A stretch of DNA of 10,090 nucleotides, taken from positions 1-10,090 of the forward strand of contig JAHHRC010000048.1 in NCBI GenBank assembly GCA_020026035.1, in the 5' to 3' direction. Under the pieces are notes generated by a model, which saw nothing but the letters and a program-made list of their open reading frames with translations, did no database searches and was not told the DNA's origin. The stretch's first letter is position 1, and every line of letters begins with the position of its first letter. Source of the stretch: Erysipelotrichaceae bacterium. Lineage in GTDB: Bacteria > Bacillota_I > Bacilli_A > Erysipelotrichales > Erysipelotrichaceae. Below are positions 1-5,714 of the stretch, piece by piece. The translations under genes were made by a program, and so were the position numbers.

Positions 1-63
1 CGTGTGATCAATACAGTAAATGAATACATGTATGGATCTCACCAAGACGAAATCAAATTCTAA
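1..63 (+). CDS. C-terminal end of a truncated, unidentified protein
   Basis: An open frame runs from the window edge to a TAA at 61-63 and gives 20 residues ending in YGSHQDEIKF. A clean plus-strand terminator starts eight bases after the stop, which supports this as a true gene end. Too little protein is visible to assign a family. The gene converges on the PTS operon, so it is not part of that transcript. Confidence 0.6.
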   Translation, partial: RVINTVNEYMYGSHQDEIKF

Positions 64-70
64 TTCGATG

Positions 71-95
71 AAGGACCTTAGAGGTCCTTTTTCTT
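71..95 (+). terminator. Rho-independent terminator of the left-edge gene
   Basis: The sequence shows an 8-bp perfect stem, AAGGACCT (71-78) with AGGTCCTT (82-89), a TAG loop, and a T-rich tail directly after. It sits just behind the stop codon at 61-63. Confidence 0.85.
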
Positions 96-108
96 ATGCC
101 TAAGACAG

Positions 109-140
109 AAAAAAACTACCTAGACGAATCTAGATAGTTT
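109..140 (-). terminator. Rho-independent terminator of the PTS IIB-IIC-IID operon
   Basis: Read on the minus strand, AAACTA-T-CTAGA pairs with TCTAG-G-TAGTTT around a TTCG loop. The one mismatch in the DNA (119/134) becomes a U-G wobble in the minus-strand RNA. A run of seven A on the plus strand (109-115) gives the U tail. It lies about 20 bases past the IID stop. Confidence 0.85.
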
Positions 141-159
141 CATTGATTTTAGAAAAATC

Positions 160-1026
160 TTATGCGTGCCATACAACTGGAACAAGTGATGTGTAATCGC
201 CATCCCAGATACCTAGCATACATCCAACAATACCGATTACTAGAAGTAGACCGATACATTTTGTTGGGCTCCATTTTTTCTTCTTAATCAAGTTGTAGCA
301 CATCATAGTTAATAGAAGTGGCAACATAGCTGGAAGAACTCCATCTAACAACTTTTGAAGAACGATTGGAGAATCACCGTTAGGGATTTCCATACCTAGT
401 GTTGTTGCACCGTAGTTACATGTTAATGCACCTACAACGAATACACCAAGTAGTGAAGCTGAGTGAGTGAATTCACGAGCATTCTTAGTCATGATTTCAA
501 TTGCACCCATACCCATTTCATATGACCAGTTCATGAGCCAGAAGCGAAGAGCCATCTGAACACCGAATGTGATCAAGAAGAATAGGACTGGACCAAAGAC
601 GCTTCCGTTAATAGCCATACCTGCTGTAATACCAGCTGTGATAGGAACTAGTGTGAACCAGAATAGCGCGTCACCGATACCACCAAGAGGTCCCATAGCT
701 GCAACACGTACAGCACGGATTGAGTTGATATCAGCCTTGCTTTGTTCCATGGATAATACGATACCCATAACGAATGTTACTAAGAATGGGTGTGTATTAA
801 AGAATTCAAGGTTGTGCTTCATAGAAGCAGATAGGTCATCCTTATTTGTGTGGATCTTTTCAAGACCTGGTAAGATACACCATAGCCAACCTGCAGCCTG
901 CATACGTTCATAGTTGAACGCGGACTGTAGTTGTAGAGAACGCCAAACCATGCGGTTTAGGTCTTTTTTCGTTAGCGGTTGAGCTGGAGTAGTATCTTTA
1001 TAAACTAGCATTTCATTAGATTCCAT
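160..1026 (-). CDS. PTS mannose/sorbose-family IID component
   Basis: This is the IID membrane subunit of a mannose-class PTS; with IIC it forms the sugar channel at the cytoplasmic membrane. The protein has 288 residues, normal for the family. It carries the IID signature MGPLGGIGDALFW at 111-123, a cytoplasmic N-terminal part (including LQSAFNYERMQAAGW at about 32-47), and a hydrophobic C-terminal half ending in WHA. I place the start at the ATG at 1026 because GGAGGAGG lies about 8 bases upstream. The open frame continues upstream to 1095, but that part lies inside IIC. It overlaps the end of IIC by 11 bases, so translation is probably coupled. From its neighbours the substrate is probably GalNAc or galactosamine (AgaE-like role); this is inferred from context, not from residues. 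Confidence 0.93.
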   Translation of the reverse strand: MESNEMLVYKDTTPAQPLTKKDLNRMVWRSLQLQSAFNYERMQAAGWLWCILPGLEKIHTNKDDLSASMKHNLEFFNTHPFLVTFVMGIVLSMEQSKADINSIRAVRVAAMGPLGGIGDALFWFTLVPITAGITAGMAINGSVFGPVLFFLITFGVQMALRFWLMNWSYEMGMGAIEIMTKNAREFTHSASLLGVFVVGALTCNYGATTLGMEIPNGDSPIVLQKLLDGVLPAMLPLLLTMMCYNLIKKKKWSPTKCIGLLLVIGIVGCMLGIWDGDYTSLVPVVWHA

Positions 1027-1804
1027 CGTCACAACCTCCTCCGTTTCCTGCGTTTTCTTTAATCTTAACTGCCATATTGTAATCGAATAGAGCAATTGCG
1101 AATCCTAGGAAGGCAATTAGTACAAGAGTTGCACCAGCTGTTGCTTCTAGGTTTCCAAAGATAGCTGCAAATGCGAATCCTGCGAAGTAGATACCCCACA
1201 TATCGTCTGCTAACATAATCTTTAGAAGTACTGCGAAACCGACGTAACGCATCATCTTACCAGCTACACCAAGACCAGCCATAGCCCAGCTATAGTTGTC
1301 TGAGAATGCTCTTAGAGAGTCTGCAGCTGCTTGTCCACCGAAGTAAGCAATTACCGCAAGAATTGCGAATAATAGACCTAGAATAGACATTGAGATAAGA
1401 GTTACATTTGTAATTCCCTTTGGATCTGCTTTTTCTGCTGCTTTATCAGCCTTTGCCATAAGTCCTGACATAACTGTGAATGTTAGAACTACAGCGTATT
1501 GACCGAAGACTGCGAAGATAACTGCGATACCTAGCGCTTGGTCAATATCCAATTGTGCCTTCACTGCGAAGATCATTGCTACAATTGAACCCAACACAGC
1601 ATTTGGTGGCTGTGCCCCACCGACAGGCATGTTACCGATCATCATTAGTTCGTAAGTACCACCTACGACTAGACCAGTTTGTACATCACCAAGGATCGCA
1701 CCAATAATTGGACAAGCGATGATTGGTCTGTACAAGAGTTCTGTCAGTGAGAATTGGTCAATTGCAAAGATGAATGTAAAGATAGCTAATAATAACACTT
1801 GCAT
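1016..1804 (-). CDS. PTS mannose/sorbose-family IIC component
   Basis: This 262-residue integral membrane protein is the IIC channel subunit of the mannose-class PTS. The family signature is clear at about residues 35-68: GAILGDVQTGLVVGGTYEL, then MIGNMPVGGAQPPN. Several hydrophobic segments follow, with a short charged loop (AKADKAAEKADPKG) near 125-137. The ATG at 1804 is preceded by AAGGAGG at a normal distance. The last residues, NGGGCDDGI, are encoded by the DNA that also serves as the ribosome binding site of IID, so this tail is shaped by the overlap and may not matter for function. It is the middle gene of IIB-IIC-IID, and in a GalNAc system it would correspond to AgaW. Confidence 0.94.
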   Translation of the reverse strand: MQVLLLAIFTFIFAIDQFSLTELLYRPIIACPIIGAILGDVQTGLVVGGTYELMMIGNMPVGGAQPPNAVLGSIVAMIFAVKAQLDIDQALGIAVIFAVFGQYAVVLTFTVMSGLMAKADKAAEKADPKGITNVTLISMSILGLLFAILAVIAYFGGQAAADSLRAFSDNYSWAMAGLGVAGKMMRYVGFAVLLKIMLADDMWGIYFAGFAFAAIFGNLEATAGATLVLIAFLGFAIALFDYNMAVKIKENAGNGGGCDDGI

Positions 1805-1837
1805 TGATTCAATCCTCCTTAATTAAAATGAATCTCT

Positions 1838-2314
1838 TTACTTGAAAAGCTTGTTTAGGTCTTCAGCATGTTCTTGTGGAACGCGACGGATTTCTAATTC
1901 TACACCAAGTTCTTGTAATTTCTTGAATGCAGCTACGTCTGCATCATCGACCGCAACACTTCCTGCAACCTGGCGTTTCCCTTCCGCCATGTGCATGTTA
2001 CCAATGTTGACTTTCTTGATTGGAACGCCACCTTCAACGAGTTTTAACACGTCCCCAGGTGTTTCACAGATCAAGAAGATGTGCTGTGAAGCTGAAGCCT
2101 TATGAATCGTGCTGATCGTCTTTTCAATAGTCCAGTAACGTGTTTGGGCATAGGATGGCGCAGCCATATCCATTAGTCCTTGACGCATGGAGTTCTTAGC
2201 AACATCATCGTTTGCAACTAATAGTAAGTTTGCACCGATTGTTCCGCTCCATTGAGTCGCTACTTGACCATGAATCAAACGATTGTCGATTCTACATAAT
2301 ACGATATCAGGCAT
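1838..2314 (-). CDS. PTS mannose/sorbose-family IIB component
   Basis: This cytoplasmic IIB phosphotransfer protein takes phosphate from IIA and passes it to the incoming sugar. It is 158 residues, the usual size. The N-terminus MPDIVLCRIDNRLIHGQVA has the invariant phosphorylated histidine at position 15 in the RIDxRLIHGQV motif. I use the ATG at 2314, preceded by AGAAAGGAGA at 2321-2330. The frame stays open to 2386, but those 24 codons cover a hairpin and a cre-like site and show no family similarity, so they are leader RNA. It is the first gene of a IIB-IIC-IID operon. IIA is not in this operon but lies at 3841-4278, next to the AgaS gene. Confidence 0.94.
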   Translation of the reverse strand: MPDIVLCRIDNRLIHGQVATQWSGTIGANLLLVANDDVAKNSMRQGLMDMAAPSYAQTRYWTIEKTISTIHKASASQHIFLICETPGDVLKLVEGGVPIKKVNIGNMHMAEGKRQVAGSVAVDDADVAAFKKLQELGVELEIRRVPQEHAEDLNKLFK

Positions 2315-2360
2315 TTCAACTCTCCTTTCTAACCATATAGGTTTCAAGACTTTCGTCTTA

Positions 2361-2374
2361 CGGTAGCGCTTATC
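2361..2374 (-). promoter_or_regulatory. Second cre-like site in the PTS leader
   Basis: Read on the minus strand as GATAAGCGCTACCG, this matches the CcpA cre consensus TGWAARCGYTWNCW at 11 of 14 positions. It is weaker than the site at 2388-2401 and starts 27 bp from it. CcpA bound here would act as a roadblock, since it lies downstream of the proposed start point. The assignment rests on sequence alone. Confidence 0.4.
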
Positions 2375-2387
2375 TTGTAAGTACATG

Positions 2388-2401
2388 GGTAAGCGCTTTC
2401 C
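2388..2401 (-). promoter_or_regulatory. cre site (CcpA catabolite repression) of the PTS operon
   Basis: The minus-strand sequence GGAAAGCGCTTACC matches TGAAAGCGCTTWCA everywhere except the two outer bases. It lies about 30-40 bases downstream of the proposed transcription start of the PTS operon, a usual place for CcpA roadblock repression in Bacillota. The prediction is that sugar uptake is shut down when preferred carbon sources are present. Confidence 0.7.
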
Positions 2402-2435
2402 TCACTTAAAGGATACAACATATAGATAGATTTGC

Positions 2436-2464
2436 TTTATAATAAACCGTAATTTAGTTGTACT
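2436..2464 (-). promoter_or_regulatory. Probable promoter of the PTS IIB-IIC-IID operon
   Basis: On the minus strand a TATAAA -10 (2436-2441) lies 17 bp from AGTACA (2459-2464), which matches only the ACA half of a -35. The weak -35 is the end of the 15-bp operator at 2459-2473, the arrangement expected when an AraC-type activator replaces -35 contacts. The start point would fall near 2429, giving a leader of about 115 bases. Confidence 0.5.
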
Positions 2465-2473
2465 TTTCGGTAA
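2459..2473 (+). promoter_or_regulatory. Candidate AraC-regulator operator, PTS-proximal copy
   Basis: The sequence TGTACTTTTCGGTAA is repeated at 2541-2555 (one difference) and, inverted, at 5576-5590 (one difference). All three copies lie in intergenic regions next to amino-sugar genes. This copy overlaps the -35 region of the PTS operon. Binding by the adjacent AraC-family protein is inferred from position and recurrence. Confidence 0.6.
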
Positions 2474-2518
2474 ACATTTCTCTCTGTAAATCGATTAGTG
2501 TTTATTTTGGGAAGATTA

Positions 2519-2527
2519 TGGTATATT
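2519..2527 (+). promoter_or_regulatory. Extended -10 promoter of the AraC-family regulator
   Basis: TGGTATATT is an extended -10 (TGn-TATATT) with no good -35 at 17 bp. The start point would be near 2534, giving a leader of about 28 bases that is largely filled by the operator copy at 2541-2555. This placement suggests autorepression. Confidence 0.4.
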
Positions 2528-2540
2528 TGACTCAGAAAGG

Positions 2541-2555
2541 TGTATTTTTCGGTAA
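2541..2555 (+). promoter_or_regulatory. Candidate AraC-regulator operator, regulator-proximal copy
   Basis: TGTATTTTTCGGTAA differs by one base from the copy at 2459-2473 and has the same orientation, 82 bp away. It overlaps the presumed ribosome binding site (AAGG, 2554-2557) of the regulator gene. Bound protein could therefore block transcription of its own gene. On the minus strand it is followed at 17 bp by TACCAT, so a second upstream PTS promoter is also possible. Confidence 0.55.
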
Positions 2556-2561
2556 GGCTTT

Positions 2562-3758
2562 ATGTTCAAAAAAACAACAAGTGCAAATTACTTTAAATAT
2601 GGAAAAGTAACAGACGTCCACAAGCAAGGTCTCGAAGACTTTGATGTATACCAAAAAACTATCACAAATAAAGAGGTACGTACACTACAATCTTTCGACC
2701 ACCCTGTTTACATCGAACCACGTGAAGGAATGGCAATGTTGCGTATTGTTGAAAACCCATCCTTTGACAATATTGAAAGTTTTGCCATTCATAGAGGCAT
2801 AAAAATCAATGAAAATAACTACTTTGCCATCGTTCCAATGGACGAATCAACAACCTACAACCTCTATGTCAAAAAACACACCAAATCCAAAAGCTACACC
2901 CTACCTCAACCATTTGTATACAAGCAAATTAAACCAAGCCTTCACATCCAAGAAATCCTTGCCTACTACTACGTTGTAAAACGTCCAGCCTATTATTTCT
3001 ATGGAGAAACCCACCCTTATTATGAATTAACGTATGTTGATCAAGGAGAACTACAAACAACCGTAGATGGCAAAACCTTTACCATTCATAAAAACGAATG
3101 TTTCTACTATGGTCCACACCAATTCCATGACCAAAAAGTCACCTCGGAAGCTTCTTGTAGTTATCTAACGATTATCTTTAAAGCCGATGGTATCAACGAT
3201 GCCTTAACGTTAAATAAAGTCTTTAAATGTTCAAGAGGTATGGTACAAGCCATGGAATCCTTTGTAAAAACCAGTGAAACCACCCACCCATATGGCTTTG
3301 ACGCAATGATTTCCTACTTACAAACCTTCATAGTAGACTGTATGATTTCAACCTCCAAACAATCAAACCCTTCCCCTACTTCCCCAATCAACCAATACTT
3401 TGAAAACAAACTGATGGAAGAAATCATTGAATACATCAACCACCACCTCTATGAACCACTTGCCATTGATACGATCTGTGAAAAGTTCTCAATCTCAAGA
3501 TCCACCCTCCAAAACCTCTTTAAAAATAACCTGCAAACTGCCCCTAAGAAATACATCAATGAGGCAAAACTCAACCATTCCAAGATCTTAATCCGCAAAG
3601 GCGATCGAACCATCTCGGAAATTGCGATTATGCTTGGCTTTAACTCCATTCATTACTTCTCACGTAAATTCACCAATCGCTATGGCTTTACCCCAAGTGA
3701 GTATTCAAGACGTATTTACGATGAGTCCGATATCAAAATTCAAAACCAAAAACAATAA
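2562..3758 (+). CDS. AraC-family transcriptional regulator with extra N-terminal domain
   Basis: This 398-residue protein is a probable sugar-responsive regulator of the surrounding amino-sugar genes. The C-terminal 100 residues (about 285-385) hold the two helix-turn-helix units of AraC/XylS; the second matches the family signature (ISEIAIMLGFNSIHYFSRKF, then YGFTPSEYSRR). Residues about 140-210 look like a cupin sensor (HPYYELTYVDQGEL, then FYYGPHQFHDQK). About 120 residues precede the cupin, which is unusual; AraC proteins of this type are commonly 270-300 residues. That part has GMAMLRIVENPSFDNIESFA followed by HR and FAIVPMDES, faintly like ureidoglycolate-lyase-type cupins. An in-frame stop at 2553 excludes any earlier start; the ribosome binding site is weak (AAGG). 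It lies between and diverges from the genes it probably controls. The ligand is unknown, perhaps GalNAc-6-phosphate or galactosamine-6-phosphate. Confidence 0.9.
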   Translation: MFKKTTSANYFKYGKVTDVHKQGLEDFDVYQKTITNKEVRTLQSFDHPVYIEPREGMAMLRIVENPSFDNIESFAIHRGIKINENNYFAIVPMDESTTYNLYVKKHTKSKSYTLPQPFVYKQIKPSLHIQEILAYYYVVKRPAYYFYGETHPYYELTYVDQGELQTTVDGKTFTIHKNECFYYGPHQFHDQKVTSEASCSYLTIIFKADGINDALTLNKVFKCSRGMVQAMESFVKTSETTHPYGFDAMISYLQTFIVDCMISTSKQSNPSPTSPINQYFENKLMEEIIEYINHHLYEPLAIDTICEKFSISRSTLQNLFKNNLQTAPKKYINEAKLNHSKILIRKGDRTISEIAIMLGFNSIHYFSRKFTNRYGFTPSEYSRRIYDESDIKIQNQKQ

Positions 3759-3784
3759 AGGAAGATCGCTCTTCCTTTTTTCTT
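3757..3784 (+). terminator. Rho-independent terminator of the AraC-family gene
   Basis: A 9-bp perfect stem, AAAGGAAGA (3757-3765) with TCTTCCTTT (3770-3778), has a TCGC loop and a tail of T up to 3781. The stem begins inside the stop codon of the regulator. Confidence 0.88.
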
Positions 3785-3803
3785 TGTCCCTTATTGCTCG
3801 TAC

Positions 3804-3833
3804 GAAAAAAACTGGCTGTTTGTACAACCAGTT
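3804..3833 (-). terminator. Rho-independent terminator of the agaS-IIA operon
   Basis: On the minus strand AACTGGTTGT pairs with ACAGCCAGTT (one G-U wobble) around a four-base loop and is followed by seven T. It lies just past the IIA stop codon at 3841. With the plus-strand terminator at 3757 it separates two convergent units. Confidence 0.85.
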
Positions 3834-3840
3834 CTTGTAA

Positions 3841-4278
3841 TTAAATACCGTCTTCGCTTTCTTCTTCAACGCGTTGTGTGAAGACATACTTCATAACTTG
3901 ATCCTTACCTGTGTTAAGAATCATATCTGCTAGAGAGTTTCCATCTTCAATGAAGGTACGAGCCATGTTTGCTTCAATAAGCATACCTAGGTTTGTACCA
4001 GACAATACTGTAATCTTGTCGCCATTTTCAACTTCCATTGTAAGTTCAACGGATGTCTTAAATGGGGAACCACCAACTAAGTCTGTGAACACTAAGATGC
4101 TGTCGCATTCTTTTAGTTCATCGAAAGCTGCTGTAAGATTCTTTTTCAAATCATCTGTAGAGTCGTTTTCTTTAAAGTCCACTGCGACATACTTTTCAGG
4201 CATACCAGCAATGAGCTTTACAGAACTTGTTAGACCAGTCGCGAAATTTCCGTGACCTGTTACTACCATTCCAATCAT
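3841..4278 (-). CDS. PTS mannose-family IIA component
   Basis: This cytoplasmic IIA protein receives phosphate from HPr and hands it to IIB. It has 145 residues from the chosen start. The fold signature is present: MIGMVVTGHGNFATGL, where the histidine of GHG at position 9 corresponds to the phosphorylated His-10 of E. coli ManX, and later VFTDLVGGSPFKTSVEL. A GTG at 4287 would add three residues, but I prefer the ATG at 4278 because AAAGGTG sits six bases before it. It is co-transcribed with the AgaS gene, whose stop lies about 20 bases upstream. It presumably serves the IIB-IIC-IID encoded at 160-2314 on the other side of the regulator (AgaF-like role). Confidence 0.92.
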   Translation of the reverse strand: MIGMVVTGHGNFATGLTSSVKLIAGMPEKYVAVDFKENDSTDDLKKNLTAAFDELKECDSILVFTDLVGGSPFKTSVELTMEVENGDKITVLSGTNLGMLIEANMARTFIEDGNSLADMILNTGKDQVMKYVFTQRVEEESEDGI

Positions 4279-4299
4279 AATTTTCACCTTTATTCTTTC

Positions 4300-5472
4300 T
4301 TACTTTGCGTATGGGTAAAGTGTTACACCCTTAACAACACGGTTCACTTCTCCACTTGGACATGGATTATCTGGTGTTACACCCTTTTCAAGTGACTTAT
4401 TCAAAGCGATTAATTGAGCAACAACGATGAACAATAGTCCTAGATATACGTTGTCTTTTTCGCTTGTGTTGAAGCTGTAGTAGAAGTCTGCTAGGTTCTT
4501 AGCTTCTTCACATTCAACGTTGCAAACAACCATGATCTTGTTTGCTTTTCTTTGACCAGCCATTTCCTTCACAAGGTCAAGTTCGTATTGACGTTGGTAA
4601 GCCTTGTCACTTAGGTAAACAACTGTTAGTGTTTCATCATTAACGATGGACTTTGGACCATGACGGAATCCCATTGGTGTATCGTACATCGTAACGATTT
4701 GTCCAGCATTTAATTCAAGCATCTTTAATGCAGATTCTTGCGCAATACCCTTAAGTGTATTTGTTCCTAGGTAAACAATACGAGAGTAATCGAATTCGTT
4801 GCACTTAACAGCATCGTCGAAGCGTTCTTCAACAAGAGTTGTTGCACCCTTGATTACTTCATTTACCTTGCTTACTGTAGCATCAAATTCATCTAGTGAG
4901 AAGCATAGTAAGCATGCTAGGTACATGTTTGTGAAACTTGAAGTCATAGCGAATGACTTATCGTGTGTTTCTGGTGTTAGGTTAATTGCATAGCACTTGT
5001 CACCTTCGTTGTTTGCGCGCTTGCTTAAAGCACCTTCGTTGTTACAAGTGATGAATAAGTGATGAATGTTGTCACTTACTGCTTCTGCAGAAGCCAATGC
5101 ACCAATGGATTCTGGAGAGTTACCAGAACGACCAAAGCTAACAATCAATGTTGGCTTTGTAGGAGATACAAAGTTTTCTGGAGTTGGTGTTAGGTCTGTT
5201 GTTGCATAAGACTTCACTTTGAAATCATACTTTGTATTTAGGTAAGAATATAAAGCGTTACCTACGAATTCAGATGTACCAGCACCTGTAAGAATGATAT
5301 CGAAATCATCTTGGTCTACAACCTTGCTGATGAAAGCCTTGATCGCGTCCTTTTCCGAACGGATTTGTTCAATCGTCTTGCTCCAAGTATTTGGTTGTTG
5401 ATGGATTTCAGTTGCGGTAAAAATTCCCTTTTTTGTTTCCAAGAAATCATTGGAAAGATTAAAAATTGTCAT
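4300..5472 (-). CDS. agaS: AgaS-family SIS-domain amino-sugar-phosphate deaminase/isomerase
   Basis: This cytoplasmic enzyme of the AgaS family converts galactosamine-6-phosphate to tagatose-6-phosphate plus ammonia in the GalNAc pathway. At 390 residues it matches the roughly 385-residue family. The entry motif TATEIHQQPNTW is at 19-30. The first SIS domain has GAGTSEFVG (63-71) and the sugar-phosphate loop SFGRSGNSPES (112-122), followed by LTPETHDKSFAMTSSFTNM (165-183). The second has YLGTNTLKGIAQESALKMLE (234-253) and MGFRHGPKS (267-275). The AgaS-type tail GVTPDNPCPSGEVNRVVKGV is at 364-383. It lacks the glutaminase domain of GlmS. The ATG at 5472 has AAAGAGGG upstream. The gene heads an agaS-IIA operon and diverges from nagA. 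AgaS relatives acting on glucosamine-6-phosphate or fructosamine phosphates remain possible. Confidence 0.88.
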   Translation of the reverse strand: MTIFNLSNDFLETKKGIFTATEIHQQPNTWSKTIEQIRSEKDAIKAFISKVVDQDDFDIILTGAGTSEFVGNALYSYLNTKYDFKVKSYATTDLTPTPENFVSPTKPTLIVSFGRSGNSPESIGALASAEAVSDNIHHLFITCNNEGALSKRANNEGDKCYAINLTPETHDKSFAMTSSFTNMYLACLLCFSLDEFDATVSKVNEVIKGATTLVEERFDDAVKCNEFDYSRIVYLGTNTLKGIAQESALKMLELNAGQIVTMYDTPMGFRHGPKSIVNDETLTVVYLSDKAYQRQYELDLVKEMAGQRKANKIMVVCNVECEEAKNLADFYYSFNTSEKDNVYLGLLFIVVAQLIALNKSLEKGVTPDNPCPSGEVNRVVKGVTLYPYAK

Positions 5473-5494
5473 TTTAAAACCCTCTTTCTATACG

Positions 5495-5512
5495 TTACAT
5501 GTCTTTACATGT
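5495..5512. repeat. Two ACATGT palindromes one helical turn apart
   Basis: TTACATGT occurs at 5495-5502 and again at 5505-5512, a 10-bp period. The pair lies just downstream of the proposed agaS start point. It could be an operator, or form a weak 6-bp hairpin in the agaS leader. Function is unknown. Confidence 0.35.
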
Positions 5513-5521
5513 TTCCTAATG

Positions 5522-5550
5522 ATTATAACAACTGCATCGCGTTCTTGAAA
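5522..5550 (-). promoter_or_regulatory. Promoter of the agaS-IIA operon
   Basis: On the minus strand there is a perfect TATAAT (5522-5527) with an extended TG (TGTTATAAT). A poor -35, TTTCAA (5545-5550), lies 17 bp upstream. The start point would be near 5515. The candidate AraC operator at 5576-5590 lies roughly 60-75 bases upstream of it, a plausible activator position. Confidence 0.65.
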
Positions 5551-5575
5551 CAAATTAATAAAAGATATCAAGTGA

Positions 5576-5590
5576 TAACCGAAAAGTACA
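5576..5590 (-). promoter_or_regulatory. Candidate AraC-regulator operator between agaS and nagA
   Basis: The minus-strand sequence TGTACTTTTCGGTTA matches 14 of 15 bases of the copy at 2459-2473. It lies in the divergent region of agaS and nagA and could serve both. Its presence here, 3 kb from the other two copies and beside functionally linked genes, is the main reason for calling it an operator. Confidence 0.6.
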
Positions 5591-5672
5591 AAAGAAGACT
5601 TTACAATTAAACACTCATAAAAAAAGAATTCTCGAAAAAGACAACGCATAAATCACAAAACATACCTAAATC

Positions 5673-5682
5673 GTGCTAAATT
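5673..5682 (+). promoter_or_regulatory. Possible extended -10 of nagA
   Basis: TGCTAAATT (5674-5682) resembles an extended -10 and would give a leader of about 25 bases. A rival -10, TACAAT at 5602-5607, lies 11 bp beyond the operator. The sequence does not decide between them. Confidence 0.3.
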
Positions 5683-5714
5683 AATACCATAGAACATTGT
5701 TGAAAGGAGATCAC

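Noticed and set aside
569..913. Plus-strand open frame antisense to IID
   Set aside because: It lies fully inside a well-supported IID gene, has no family features and is a codon shadow.
2315..2386. N-terminal extension of IIB starting at an ATG at 2386
   Set aside because: It has no ribosome binding site of its own, covers a hairpin and a cre-like site, and would push the catalytic histidine away from its usual position. The ATG at 2314 has a strong site.
5697..5714. TTG start six codons upstream of nagA
   Set aside because: The AAAGGAG ribosome binding site lies inside these codons and serves the ATG at 5715, which gives the normal NagA N-terminus.
5473..5714. cre site in the agaS/nagA intergenic region
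   Set aside because: The only CG-containing candidate (around 5533-5543) matches the cre consensus poorly.
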